64,000 bases of DNA from Novosphingobium sp. TH158 (GCF_002855555.1 NZ_PKRT01000001.1:2570001-2634000); one strand, 5' to 3'. Numbered from the stretch's first letter, positions 1-8,453 are shown. The notes: generated by a model from the letters alone, not told the origin. Translations and numbers: made by a program.

Positions 1-231
1 TTGCAGGTCGGATGTTGCGCGCTGCGCGTTGGCGGTGTCGATGGTGGACAGGGCATTGCTGCGCGCCAGCTGGCGCAGGCGCGACGATGCCACCGGATCG
101 TCGGCCGAGGTGGCCAGCCGCTGGCCGCTGGCAAGGTTCGCCTGCAGCTCTTCCGCTTCGGCGCGCAGGCCTTGCAGGCTCATCAGCGAGCGATCGTAGA
201 AGGCGCTGGTGCTGGTGTTGACGATGGTCAT
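1..231 (-). CDS. flgL: Flagellar hook-filament junction protein FlgL, N-terminal part
   Basis: The first 77 codons of a leftward gene are present; the rest lies beyond the left edge. The product starts MTIVNTSTSAFYDRSLMSLQ and continues with an amphipathic helix typical of the flagellin/FlgL N-terminal D0-D1 region (LQANLASGQRLATSADDPV). FlgL (HAP3) sits between hook and filament. It is the last visible gene of the flgB-to-flgL operon, 13 bases after flgK. The motif and the position after flgK separate it from flagellin itself. Confidence 0.88.
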   Translation of the reverse strand, partial: MTIVNTSTSAFYDRSLMSLQGLRAEAEELQANLASGQRLATSADDPVASSRLRQLARSNALSTIDTANAQRATSDLQ

Positions 232-244
232 GGGATCATGCCTT

Positions 245-1582
245 TCACTTCAGGCCGAGCAGCGTGTCGAAGATGGTTCCGGCGATCTGCATGGCCTTGC
301 CCGAGGCCTGGAATGCCTGCTGGTAGCGCACCAGGTTCACCGCCTCCTCGTCGAGATCGACGCCGGCCTGCGATTCGAGCGCGACGCGGGCGTTGCCGGC
401 GATGGCATCCAGCGCGCCCTGGGTGACTCGGCGGCTCGATACGGTAGAGGATATGTCGAAGATCAGCGCGTCCATCCCGCCCGCCGGATCGGCCGAGGCG
501 AGTGCGGAGCGCAGGGCATCGAGGTTGCCGGGATTGCGGCTGCCCGTGGTCGAACCGGCCGGGGCCGTGGCAAGCAGCGAGCCGTTGGCGAAGGCCAGTG
601 TCATGCCCGATGCGCCCGATCCGGAAAACAGCGGCACGCCCGCCGATCCGTCAAGCGCTGCGCCATTGGCCTGCGCGGCGTTGACCGTCGCCATCAGGCT
701 GTCGGCCACGGCATCGAGCTGGCTGCGCGTTTCGGCCAGCTTGTCGAGCGCCAGCGCCTGTCCGGCCAGCGAGCCGCCGGACAGCGCGACGGAGGCAGCG
801 CCCACCGAGAAGCTCAAGGTGCCGTCGGCAGCTGTCGCCATGGTCAGCGCCGTGGCCGCGCCGCCCTGGACGATCCGCTCGCCGCTGCTGCCCCCCAGGC
901 GCACTTCCACCTGGCCATCGACGGCAAAGGTGGTGGCGATGTTGCCGAAGGTGCTGATCCGTTCGAGCAGGTTGTCGCGCTGGTCGAGCAAGGTGGACTG
1001 GTCGCTCGAGGCATCGGAGGCGCGGGCAAGGCGCAGGTTGACGCGGGCCAGTTCGTTGGCGAGCGTGTTGACATCGGCCACCCCTGCGTCGGCATCGAAC
1101 TGCAGCCCGGCGGAAACCCCGTCCAGCCCGTTGGCGGCGATGTTGAAGGTGCCGGTCATGGTCCGCGCCGCCTCGATCACGCCGGCGCGCAGCGAAGGAT
1201 CGGTCGGATCGCCGGCGAGCCGTTCAAGCGCGCCCTCGAACTCGACCATGGCGGGAAAGGCGCGGCTCTGCTCGATGGCGGCGGCGATGTTCTCAAGACC
1301 GCGAACCTCTGTTCCGGCGCGGGCGGAATCGGCGCCGGTGCGGCGCACTTCGGCCTGGCGGAACATGTCGGCATTGCGGACCACGCTGTCGAGCCGCACG
1401 CCCGAGAGCGAAAAGTCCTGCGGGCGGTTGAACGCGCCGGTGCCCGACACTTCCTTGAGGCTGATCGAGCGGCGGACATAGCCCGCCGTGCTGGCGTTGG
1501 CGATGTTGTGCGCTGTCACGTCCAGTCCGGTCCGTGCGGCGCGGGTGCCGGAAAGCGCGATGGAGAGAAGATCGGATGCCAC
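245..1582 (-). CDS. flgK: Flagellar hook-associated protein FlgK
   Basis: The 445-residue protein begins MASDLLSIALSGTRAARTGL and has the rod/hook/HAP signature HNIANASTAGY near residues 25-35. It ends with the FlgK-type C-terminal helix (NLVRYQQAFQASGKAMQIAG). FlgK (HAP1) joins the hook to FlgL and the filament. It is a little short for the family but has both conserved termini, so only the variable central domain is reduced. It follows the flgJ-like gene by 3 bases and precedes flgL, and so belongs to the same operon. Confidence 0.95.
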   Translation of the reverse strand: MASDLLSIALSGTRAARTGLDVTAHNIANASTAGYVRRSISLKEVSGTGAFNRPQDFSLSGVRLDSVVRNADMFRQAEVRRTGADSARAGTEVRGLENIAAAIEQSRAFPAMVEFEGALERLAGDPTDPSLRAGVIEAARTMTGTFNIAANGLDGVSAGLQFDADAGVADVNTLANELARVNLRLARASDASSDQSTLLDQRDNLLERISTFGNIATTFAVDGQVEVRLGGSSGERIVQGGAATALTMATAADGTLSFSVGAASVALSGGSLAGQALALDKLAETRSQLDAVADSLMATVNAAQANGAALDGSAGVPLFSGSGASGMTLAFANGSLLATAPAGSTTGSRNPGNLDALRSALASADPAGGMDALIFDISSTVSSRRVTQGALDAIAGNARVALESQAGVDLDEEAVNLVRYQQAFQASGKAMQIAGTIFDTLLGLK

Positions 1583-1585
1583 GGC

Positions 1586-1903
1586 CTAGCCCTTCGCCTC
1601 CGCCTGCGCCTGCCCCGGTGCGGGCGGGGGCGAGGGCAGGTTGCGCGAAAGCTGCGCCTCGATGATCCGGGCAAAGCCCAGCGCGCCGCTTTGCGAGGCG
1701 ATCTCGGCAAAGCGTTCGTCCTGCATCTGCTGGAAGGTCTGCGTTGCCTGGCTGGAAAACAGGCCGTCACCAAAGCTGGCGGCTCGGGCCGAGCTCAACA
1801 TCTGGCGCACGAAGATCGCCTCGAAGGCCTCGGCGGCCTTGTGCAGGCGTTCGCGCTCGGTCGGGGTCTGCGTGGCGAGCGGGATGGGGGAGACCTGCAT
1901 CAC
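1586..1903 (-). CDS. flgJ: FlgJ-like rod-binding protein, rod-cap domain only
   Basis: The 105-residue protein matches the N-terminal rod-binding domain of FlgJ (KAAEAFEAIFVRQMLSSARA, then FQQMQDERFAEIASQSGALG). It has no C-terminal peptidoglycan hydrolase domain, unlike the dual-domain FlgJ of enterobacteria. This single-domain form is common in alphaproteobacteria, where a separate lytic enzyme opens the wall. The transglycosylase gene at 9737 is a good candidate for that job. The start overlaps the end of flgI by 4 bases, indicating translational coupling. Confidence 0.88.
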   Translation of the reverse strand: MMQVSPIPLATQTPTERERLHKAAEAFEAIFVRQMLSSARAASFGDGLFSSQATQTFQQMQDERFAEIASQSGALGFARIIEAQLSRNLPSPPPAPGQAQAEAKG

Positions 1904-2988
1904 AGCACCACCATTTCCGCCTTGAGCGCCCCGGCTTCCTTCAGTGCTTGCAGGATCTCGACAAGGTCGGACGGGCCGACACCCAGCAGGTTCAGCGCAT
2001 CGACCACCTTGGAAAGGCTTGCGCCGCCTTTCATCGAGATCAGGTGCGAGCCCTTTTCCTCGGCCTCGATCGCGCTCGATTCCACCTGCCGCGTCTCGCC
2101 CCGGCTGAGCGGCGCGGGCTGGCTGACAGAGGGTTTCTCATCGATCCGCACCGTCAGCTTGCCGTGGCTGATCGCTGCGGGGGAAAGGCGCACGGCGGAA
2201 TTGATCACCACGGTGCCGGTGCGGCTGTTGACGATCACCTTGGCGGGCGTTTCCGCCGGCTGGACCTGGATCATCTCGATCGCGGCGAGCATCGAGGCGC
2301 GCGCATTGGCCTCTGCCGGCATGCGGATGGCCAGCGTTACGCCGTCTTCCACCTCGGCAACCGGGCCGAAGCGGGCGTTCACCGCATCGCGCACCCGCGC
2401 GGCGGTAAGGAAATCGGCCTGGTAAAGGTTCCAGCGCAGCAGCTCGTCGCGGTCGAACCCGGTGGCGACCGCGCGCTCGACGCTGGCCCCTTCCGGAATG
2501 CGGCCGACCGTGGGGACATTGACCGTCAGCTTCGATCCGTCGCGACCGGAAACGCCAAGCCCGCCCACCGCAAGGTTGCCCTGGCTCATGGCATAGATCT
2601 GCCCGTCCGCGCCATAAAGCGGCGTCATCACCAAAGCGCCGCCGCGCAGCGACTTGGCCTTGCCGATGGCGGAAACGGTCACGTCGATCTTCTGTCCGGG
2701 CTTGGCGAAGGCGGGAAGCTGGGCGGTGATCATCACCGCCGCCGCGTTCTTCAGTCCCGGCGAAACGCCCGGCGGCAATTGCACGCCCAGCCGCCCGGCG
2801 GTGCCGCGCATGGCCTGCGTCAGGTATTCGAGGTTGTCATCGCCCGTGCCGTCAAGCCCGACGACAACGCCATAGCCGGTGAGCTGGTTTGAGCGCACGC
2901 CCTGGAACGCGCCAAGATCGCGCACGCGCTCGGCATGGGCGGGGGCGACGACGGCGAACAGCAGCGGAAGGACAAGGCGGCGCAGCAT
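1900..2988 (-). CDS. flgI: Flagellar P-ring protein FlgI
   Basis: The 362-residue protein starts MLRRLVLPLLFAVVAPAHA, a Sec signal peptide with cleavage expected after AHA. The mature part opens with the FlgI core ERVRDLGAFQGVRSNQLTGY and GLDGTGDD, and the C-terminus (DLVEILQALKEAGALKAEMV) is also family-typical. FlgI forms the periplasmic P ring around the rod. The frame stays open further upstream, but the signal peptide and family length fix the start at 2988. It lies between flgH and flgJ. Confidence 0.95.
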   Translation of the reverse strand: MLRRLVLPLLFAVVAPAHAERVRDLGAFQGVRSNQLTGYGVVVGLDGTGDDNLEYLTQAMRGTAGRLGVQLPPGVSPGLKNAAAVMITAQLPAFAKPGQKIDVTVSAIGKAKSLRGGALVMTPLYGADGQIYAMSQGNLAVGGLGVSGRDGSKLTVNVPTVGRIPEGASVERAVATGFDRDELLRWNLYQADFLTAARVRDAVNARFGPVAEVEDGVTLAIRMPAEANARASMLAAIEMIQVQPAETPAKVIVNSRTGTVVINSAVRLSPAAISHGKLTVRIDEKPSVSQPAPLSRGETRQVESSAIEAEEKGSHLISMKGGASLSKVVDALNLLGVGPSDLVEILQALKEAGALKAEMVVL

Positions 2989-2996
2989 GGCGATCC

Positions 2997-3668
2997 TCAG
3001 AACGGCGAAATCATGTTGAAGAAGCGGCTGAGCCAGCCTTCGCGGCTGGCGCGCTGGATCGAACCCTTGCCCGAATATTCCATGCGCGCATCGGCCACCT
3101 GCGGCGAACGCACGGTGTTTTCGGCATCGATATCGGCAAGGCGGACGATGCCGGAAAACTGGATCCATTCATCGCCCTGGCTCAGCAACATGCGCTTTTC
3201 TCCTTTGACCAGCGCGGTGCCGTTGGGCCGCACTTCGGCGATGGTGACGGCCACGGTGCCCGAAAGGCTGCTGGTCTGTGCGGCGGTGCCGTCTCCCTTG
3301 AACGACGATTGCCCGCTGGCTTTAAGGGCATCGGGGTTGAGGAACGACAGCGGCCCGGCGGTGGGCGGGGTGATCGAAAAACCGCCGCTGCGCCCGGTCT
3401 TCGATCCGGCGCTCTTGGACGTGGTGGTGTTCTCCACCAGCACGATGGTCAGCGGATCGCCGACCGAACATGCGCGGTTGCCCGAGACAAGCGGGGCATA
3501 GCCCGCCGCCGCGTTGAAGATTGCCCCGTCCGCGGGGCGCGGCTGGGCCGGCGATACCGGCAGGGCGGCTTCGAAGCCGGTAATCTTGGGCGCCTTGGCC
3601 CGGGCGTTGGCCACGCCGGCGCTCGTGACGAGGAGCAGTGCGGCGACCAGGGCGGCGTTTGAAGGCAT
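2997..3668 (-). CDS. flgH: Flagellar L-ring protein FlgH without a lipobox
   Basis: The 223-residue protein matches FlgH: it has NTTTSKSAGSKTGRSGGF in the middle and ends SRFFNMISPF. FlgH builds the outer-membrane L ring and is normally a lipoprotein. Here the N-terminus MPSNAALVAALLLVTSAGVA is a hydrophobic signal, but the export region (ANARAKAPKITGF) contains no cysteine, so no lipobox is visible. A GAGG motif 6 bases upstream favours the start at 3668 over an ATG 6 bases earlier. It lies 8 bases after flgG. Confidence 0.9.
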   Translation of the reverse strand: MPSNAALVAALLLVTSAGVANARAKAPKITGFEAALPVSPAQPRPADGAIFNAAAGYAPLVSGNRACSVGDPLTIVLVENTTTSKSAGSKTGRSGGFSITPPTAGPLSFLNPDALKASGQSSFKGDGTAAQTSSLSGTVAVTIAEVRPNGTALVKGEKRMLLSQGDEWIQFSGIVRLADIDAENTVRSPQVADARMEYSGKGSIQRASREGWLSRFFNMISPF

Positions 3669-3676
3669 CGGCATCC

Positions 3677-4465
3677 TCACAGCGTCTGGTTCGCGTTGCG
3701 CAGCATCTCGTCCACGGCGGCGATCATCTTGGAATTGATCTCGTAGGCGCGCTGGCATTCGATCATGTCGACCAGTTCCTCGACCACGTTGACGTTGGAG
3801 CTTTCCAGCATTCCCTGCCGGATGTTGCCGCGCCCGCCATCGCCCGCCGCGCCGATCTGCGCCGCGCCGCTGGCTCCGGTTTCGACCAGGAAGTTGTCGC
3901 CGATGGCCTTGAGGCCGGCGGGATTGGCAAAGCTTGCAACCGTGATCTGGCCCAGCGTCGTTGCCTCTGCCTGTCCGGCAACGGCGGCGGATACGGTGCC
4001 GTCTGCGGCGATGGAGATCGAGGTGGCGTTCTCGGGGATGGTGATCGCCGGTTGCAGGGCATAGCCCTGCGAGGTGACGAGCTGGCCCTCGGCCGAGCGG
4101 GTGAAATTGCCCGCGCGGGTATAGCCCAGCTGCCCGCCCGGCAGCGCCACCTGGAAAAAGCCGTTGCCGTCCAGGGCCAGGTCCAGCGCATTGCCGGTGG
4201 TGGCCAGTTCCCCCTGCGTCTCGATGCGCGAGGTGGATTGCACGCCCACCCCGGTGCCCAGGTTCAGGCCGATGGCGTAGGTCGTTTCGTTCGAGCTTTG
4301 CTGCCCGGCAACGCGCGCATCCTGATAGGCCAGGGTGGCGAAATTGGCGCGGTCGCGCTTGTAGCCGGTGGTGCCGACATTCGCGAGGTTGTTGGCGATC
4401 ACCCGCATGCGCTGGTCCTGGGCTTCAAGACCGGTGCGGGCGACGTGGAGGGCGGATGAGGGCAT
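3677..4465 (-). CDS. flgG: Flagellar distal rod protein FlgG
   Basis: The 262-residue protein has the FlgG N-terminus (MPSSALHVARTGLEAQDQRM), the rod signature ANNLANVGTTGYK and the C-terminal helix ending NSKMIAAVDEMLRNANQTL. The length is normal for the family. FlgG forms the distal rod that passes through the P and L rings encoded next door. It is expressed with flgF upstream and flgH downstream on the leftward operon. Confidence 0.96.
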   Translation of the reverse strand: MPSSALHVARTGLEAQDQRMRVIANNLANVGTTGYKRDRANFATLAYQDARVAGQQSSNETTYAIGLNLGTGVGVQSTSRIETQGELATTGNALDLALDGNGFFQVALPGGQLGYTRAGNFTRSAEGQLVTSQGYALQPAITIPENATSISIAADGTVSAAVAGQAEATTLGQITVASFANPAGLKAIGDNFLVETGASGAAQIGAAGDGGRGNIRQGMLESSNVNVVEELVDMIECQRAYEINSKMIAAVDEMLRNANQTL

Positions 4466-4483
4466 GGTTTGCTCCTATGCAGT

Positions 4484-5224
4484 TCAGGTGATGCGCATCA
4501 GGGCCGCGCCGCCCTCGTCGATGTCGCGGGCGGTGGCGACCAGCTTGGTGCGGATGTCGAACAGGCGCTGGGCCTCGATCATTTCGGTCAGGACTTCGGT
4601 GGCGCTGACATTGGACTGCTCCAGCGCACCAACCATGACGCGGCCTTCCTCGTCCCCCGGCAGAACGCCGCCGCCGAACACGCGGAACAGGCCGTCGAGA
4701 CCCTTCTCGATCCGCGTGCCGGCCGGACTGGCCAGCTTGATGCGGTCCAGCCGGACAGGCGGCACGTCGGGCGTGGCCGGATCGCGCAGCAGGATCTGCC
4801 CGTCGGGGGCAATGATCGCCTCGCGCCCGGGCGGAATGGTGATCGGCCCGCCTTCGCCCACCACGGGCGCGCCTTCGCCGTTCACCAGCAGGCCCGATGC
4901 CGCGATGTTGAGATCGCCGCGCCGGGTATAGGCCTCGGTGCCGTCGCTGGCCTGGACGGCCAGCATGACATTGCCTTCCATGGCGATGTCGAGCCCGCGC
5001 CCCGTGCGGTTGACCGATCCCGCCTTCATGTTTGCCCCGCGCACTTCGGTGGAATTGGCGGCGCGCACCTCCAGCCCCGGGCCTTCCAGCGTCATCGGCG
5101 TCATGGCCAGCAGGTCGGCGCGAAAGCCGATGGTCTGGGCGTTCGCCATGTTGCTGGCGATCACCCGCTGGCGCTGCATCGAGCTGGAAAGGCCGGAGAA
5201 GGCGGTGTGGATCAGGCGGTCCAT
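4484..5224 (-). CDS. flgF: Flagellar proximal rod protein FlgF
   Basis: The 246-residue protein begins MDRLIHTAFSGLSSSMQRQR and has the rod signature ASNMANAQTIGFR. It ends with the conserved helix MIEAQRLFDIRTKLVATARD. FlgF is the proximal rod subunit between FlgC and FlgG. The position between flgE and flgG, the length and the MDRL start agree with the family. Confidence 0.94.
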   Translation of the reverse strand: MDRLIHTAFSGLSSSMQRQRVIASNMANAQTIGFRADLLAMTPMTLEGPGLEVRAANSTEVRGANMKAGSVNRTGRGLDIAMEGNVMLAVQASDGTEAYTRRGDLNIAASGLLVNGEGAPVVGEGGPITIPPGREAIIAPDGQILLRDPATPDVPPVRLDRIKLASPAGTRIEKGLDGLFRVFGGGVLPGDEEGRVMVGALEQSNVSATEVLTEMIEAQRLFDIRTKLVATARDIDEGGAALMRIT

Positions 5225-5235
5225 GGTTCAGCCCG

Positions 5236-6051
5236 TCAGGTCCGCAGGTTGATGATCGTTTGCGACACCTGCGTTGCCGTATCGATCGCCTTGGCATTGG
5301 CCTGGAAATAGCGCTGCGCCGTGATCAGGCCGACCAGCTCTTCGGCAATATCGACGTTGGACCGCTCGACCGCGCCCGAAAGCAATGTGCCGAACTGGCT
5401 GGTGCTGGGCTGGCCATAGATCGGCGCGCCGGAAATGCCGGTGGCCTCCCAGTTCGAATTGCCCAGCTGCTGCAGCCCGTTGGGCGCGATGAAATCGGCC
5501 AGCGCGATCACGCCGATCGTGGTGTTGCTGCCATCGGCGTAGGAGGCGATGACCTTGCCCTCGTCGCTTACCGTCACGCCGGCAAAGTCCGATCCGGCGC
5601 CATTGGTGGCCGGGATCAGCGCATCGACCGTGCTGGCGGTGGAAGTGATGTTGCCCGCCGTGTCGACCGGGAACAGCTGCAGCCGGTTGCCGCTGGCATT
5701 GGTGATGTAGCCGGCGCCATCGACGCCGAAGGATCCGGCGCGGGTGAACTGGGTGCGGCCTGAAAGCGGGGCCTTGGTGGTGAACAGGCCATCGCCGTTG
5801 ACCGCAAGGTCCAACGCGTTGCCCGTCTGCTCGATCGGGCCGAGCGAGAATTCCTGCGTGATCGAGGCGACGCGACTGCCGATGCCCTGCGTCATCGAGG
5901 GATCGGTCAGCACCGATACGGCAACGATATCGGCAAAGTTGGTGCGGCTCTTCTTGAAGCCGGCGGTTTCGGCATTGGCCAGGTTGTGGCTGATCACGCC
6001 AAGATCGGTCTGGGCGTTCTTGAGGCCGGTGAGCGAGGTGTAGAAGGACAT
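5236..6051 (-). CDS. flgE: Flagellar hook protein FlgE, short form
   Basis: The 271-residue protein starts MSFYTSLTGLKNAQTDLGVI with SHNLANAETAGFKKSRTNFA, and ends with a helix typical of FlgE/FlgG (GLITAQRYFQANAKAIDTAT). Hook proteins are usually 400 residues or more because of surface domains. This one is close to the minimal D0-D1 plus a small D2, about FlgG size. Its place directly after flgD and before flgF argues for the hook subunit. A second rod-like protein is the alternative. Confidence 0.87.
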   Translation of the reverse strand: MSFYTSLTGLKNAQTDLGVISHNLANAETAGFKKSRTNFADIVAVSVLTDPSMTQGIGSRVASITQEFSLGPIEQTGNALDLAVNGDGLFTTKAPLSGRTQFTRAGSFGVDGAGYITNASGNRLQLFPVDTAGNITSTASTVDALIPATNGAGSDFAGVTVSDEGKVIASYADGSNTTIGVIALADFIAPNGLQQLGNSNWEATGISGAPIYGQPSTSQFGTLLSGAVERSNVDIAEELVGLITAQRYFQANAKAIDTATQVSQTIINLRT

Positions 6052-6063
6052 GGGAACGGTTCC

Positions 6064-6405
6064 TTAGGCGGGGGTGGAGGGCGTGGCGGCGGCGGACGGT
6101 GCGGCGGGGGCGTTGACCAGCGATGCCAGGCTGGCGGCGGCGGCCTGCTGGGCGGCGATCACGGCATCGAGCTTTTCGGCGATGGCCTTGAGCGTCGTGC
6201 CGCTTTCGCTGGTCGCCGAAAGCGAGGAAAACTGGGCGAGCTGCGCCAGCATGTCCTTGTTGTCGACCGGGTCGGTCGGGTCCTGCTGCGAAAGCTGCGC
6301 GGTCATCAGCTTGATGAAGTCGCCCGCGCCCAGCGCGGCGAAGCCGTATTTCTTCTCGCCTGTCGCGGCTGCGGCAGCGCCGTTGGTTCCGGTGATCGTG
6401 GTCAT
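6064..6405 (-). CDS. flgD: Hook-capping protein FlgD, N-terminal region only
   Basis: The 113-residue protein contains the FlgD N-terminal motif (DFIKLMTAQLSQQDPTDPVDN, then MLAQLAQFSSLSATSESG). FlgD caps the growing hook. Canonical FlgD has about 220 residues with Ig/tudor-like cap domains. Here the protein stops after an Ala-rich tail and the cap domains are absent. The stop is followed directly by flgE in normal spacing, with no trace of a downstream remnant, so it appears to be a naturally short form rather than a frameshift. The start overlaps flgC by 4 bases. Confidence 0.88.
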   Translation of the reverse strand: MTTITGTNGAAAAATGEKKYGFAALGAGDFIKLMTAQLSQQDPTDPVDNKDMLAQLAQFSSLSATSESGTTLKAIAEKLDAVIAAQQAAAASLASLVNAPAAPSAAATPSTPA

Positions 6406-6812
6406 TTCATCCTCATCGTTTCGAGCATCAGCTGCTTGGCGGTGGACATGGCCTCGACCAGGTTCTGGTACTGGCGCGAAGCTTCGAGCATCTCGACCAT
6501 CTCGGCGTTCTCATCGACCGGGGCGGTCCAGACATTGCCCTCGGCATCGGCGAGGGGGTGGTCGGGGTTGTACTGCTTGACCGGCGCGGCCTGGCTGCGG
6601 ACCACGGCGGTAACGTCCACGGCAGCAAGGCCGCTCGCCTGGTCGAGGCTGGCGGCAAACACGGGGCGCAGCGGGCGGTAGGTGCCCTCTGCGCTGCCCG
6701 CGACCGATCCGGCATTGGCCAGGTTGGAGGCGGCGGCGTTCATCCGCACCAGCTGGGCGGACATGCCCCGCTGGGCGAGGTTGAACAGGCTGGTGGGCGG
6801 GGTCCCGGCCAT
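6402..6812 (-). CDS. flgC: Flagellar proximal rod protein FlgC
   Basis: The 136-residue protein has the FlgC pattern: an N-terminal helix with AASNLANAGSVAGS, a central PDHPLADAEGNVW and a C-terminal VEMLEASRQYQNLVEAMST helix. The length is normal. It lies 1 base after flgB and overlaps flgD, as expected for stoichiometric rod subunits. Confidence 0.95.
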   Translation of the reverse strand: MAGTPPTSLFNLAQRGMSAQLVRMNAAASNLANAGSVAGSAEGTYRPLRPVFAASLDQASGLAAVDVTAVVRSQAAPVKQYNPDHPLADAEGNVWTAPVDENAEMVEMLEASRQYQNLVEAMSTAKQLMLETMRMK

Positions 6813-6813
6813 G

Positions 6814-7161
6814 TCACTCGCCCTTCAGCGCGCGGGTGATCGTGCTGACCCGGCCGTTGATGAACTGGAGCGTTGCCGAATAGCCGACCGCATTCTCCGA
6901 GAAGGCGAGCTGCTCGGTCGCCATTTCCACGGTGTTGCCGTCAAGGCTGGGCATCGTCGGCACGCGAAAGCGCGTGGCGCTGGCCACCGCCTGCTCATCG
7001 CTCATGCCGCGCGTGCGGGCATTGAGCGCGGCGGCGAAATCGATGTCGCGCGCCTTGTAGCCGGGAGTGGCGGCATTGGCGATGTTCGAGGTGAGCAGGC
7101 CCATGCGTTGCGAACGCAGTTGCAGCGCCACCCCGTGTATGCCGAAAAGTCCTTTGCTCAT
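6814..7161 (-). CDS. flgB: Flagellar proximal rod protein FlgB
   Basis: The 115-residue protein starts MSKGLFGIHGVALQLRSQRM and has the rod signature TSNIANAATPGYKARDIDF. The frame is open further upstream but the rod-protein N-terminus fixes the start at 7161. It is the first gene of the leftward flg operon, 40 bases downstream of an exact sigma-54 promoter. Confidence 0.95.
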   Translation of the reverse strand: MSKGLFGIHGVALQLRSQRMGLLTSNIANAATPGYKARDIDFAAALNARTRGMSDEQAVASATRFRVPTMPSLDGNTVEMATEQLAFSENAVGYSATLQFINGRVSTITRALKGE

Positions 7162-7200
7162 GGCTCCAATCTGCCTTTCGCATCTGTGCGCGATGGAAAG

Positions 7201-7216
7201 AGCAAACCCCGTGCCA
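7201..7216 (-). promoter_or_regulatory. Sigma-54 promoter of the flgB operon
   Basis: On the minus strand this reads TGGCACGGGGTTTGCT, an exact match to the RpoN consensus TGGCACG-N4-TTGCW with correct GG-N10-GC spacing. It lies 40 bases upstream of the flgB start. Sigma-54 control of rod/hook genes is established in several alphaproteobacteria. The FlbD/FleQ-type activator site is not identified here. Confidence 0.9.
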
Positions 7217-7314
7217 AATGCAGGAATGGCGCAATTGCGTGCTTTGCGCGCCGCGTGACCGGCAAGGGCTTGCCGCTGACCGGCAAATGTCCGCCGCCGG
7301 CTGAATTGCTGCGA

Positions 7315-8001
7315 ATGCCGCCGTTCTTCGAAGGCATGACTTTCGAAAGCCTTATCGACGGGCCCAGCGCCCTGATCGTCATCGGCGGCACCGTGCTGGC
7401 CACGGTCCTGCGCAGCGGCTGGCGCGAATGCGCGGTTGCGGCCAGGGAGATCGCCCACCTGTGGGGCACGCCTTTCGTCCCGGGAGAGGCGCGGGCGGAA
7501 CTGGCGCGACAGGTGCAGGATATCCGCCAGGACGGCCTGCTGCGCGCCACCCACCACCACACCGGCGACCCCGAGCTGGATGATGCGACCGACGCGCTGT
7601 TCCACAAGCGCTCCATCGCCGCGCTTGTCGCCGCGCATGAAAAGCACAAGGCGCGGCGGCTGGCGATGAGCAACACCGCCGTGCGCCTGTTTGCCCAGGC
7701 GGCGGAACTGGCGCCCGTGTTCGGCATGGTCGGCACGCTGGTTTCGCTCAACCACCTGCCGCAGGAGCTGGCCAATGGCGACTATTCGGGCGCCATCGGC
7801 ATGGCCGTGCTGACCACGCTTTACGGCCTGCTCGCCGCCAACCTGATCTTCGCCCCCATCGCCCGCCTGATCGAGCGCGCCGCCAACAAGGAAGAGGCGC
7901 AGCGGCAGGAAGTGGTCGAATGGCTGACCGCCCAGCTTGCCGATGCGGGCACGCCGATCGGCCCGTTCGAACGCCGCCGCGCGCAGCAGGAGGCGGCGTG
8001 A
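7315..8001 (+). CDS. MotA/TolQ/ExbB-family proton-channel protein
   Basis: The 228-residue membrane protein has one N-terminal hydrophobic segment (ALIVIGGTVLATVL) and a charged cytoplasmic region. Two further segments contain the family motif AELAPVFGMVGTLVSL and AVLTTLYGLLAANLIFAPIA. MotA-type proteins form the stator channel with a MotB partner. Standard MotA has four transmembrane helices; about three are seen here. The start could instead be the ATG at 7336. It overlaps the MotB-like gene by one base and shares the intergenic region with the flgB operon, so a flagellar stator role is the best inference. Confidence 0.72.
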   Translation: MPPFFEGMTFESLIDGPSALIVIGGTVLATVLRSGWRECAVAAREIAHLWGTPFVPGEARAELARQVQDIRQDGLLRATHHHTGDPELDDATDALFHKRSIAALVAAHEKHKARRLAMSNTAVRLFAQAAELAPVFGMVGTLVSLNHLPQELANGDYSGAIGMAVLTTLYGLLAANLIFAPIARLIERAANKEEAQRQEVVEWLTAQLADAGTPIGPFERRRAQQEAA

Positions 8002-8453
8002 TGGCAATTGCCCCGGTGCAGATGCGCGCCGGTGTCGGCTGGCAATATGCCTTTACCGACATGGCGCTGATCCTGTTCATGGTCTCCGCAGCCGCGCTGG
8101 CGAAGGCGCCTGCCGCCGGCACCTCTGCCCCGCCTCCGGCAAGGCCCGCAGCCCCGCCTGAACTGGCCGACCCGGTGGGCTTGTGGCGGCCTGCGCCGGG
8201 TATGCCGGGCCTTGCCGAATGGCTCGCCCGCCAGCCGCGCGATGCCCGCCAGCGGCTGACCATCGTTGCCCGCTATGCCGGAAGCGACGCCGCCCCGGCA
8301 TCCGCCCGCGCTGCCGCCCTGCTGCGCGAGGCCGGAACTGCTGCCGGCCCGGTCCGGCTGGTCGTCGAACCCGGCGAGGCGGACGATCTTGCCGCCGCGC
8401 TCACCTGGGATGCCGGCGCTGTGCCTGCCCCGAAGGATATCAAGAAGCCATGA
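8001..8453 (+). CDS. Short MotB-like single-pass membrane protein
   Basis: The 150-residue protein has a short N-terminus, then one transmembrane helix that carries an aspartate near its start (YAFTDMALILFMVSAAALA), as in MotB/ExbD proton channels. A Pro/Ala linker and about 90 further residues follow. No recognisable OmpA-type peptidoglycan-binding domain is present, and MotB is usually about twice as long. The MotB assignment rests on the helix, the overlap with the MotA-like gene (TGATG) and the flagellar context. How such a protein would anchor to the wall is unclear. Confidence 0.6.
   Translation: MAIAPVQMRAGVGWQYAFTDMALILFMVSAAALAKAPAAGTSAPPPARPAAPPELADPVGLWRPAPGMPGLAEWLARQPRDARQRLTIVARYAGSDAAPASARAAALLREAGTAAGPVRLVVEPGEADDLAAALTWDAGAVPAPKDIKKP

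Noticed and set aside
209..2425. Long open frames on the plus strand opposite flgK, flgJ and flgI
   Set aside because: They mirror well-conserved flagellar genes; high GC leaves the opposite frames free of stops. No family features are present.
7225..7290. Rightward sigma-54 promoter for the MotA-like gene
   Set aside because: Candidate GG and GC pairs have spacing of 9, 11 or 12 instead of 10.
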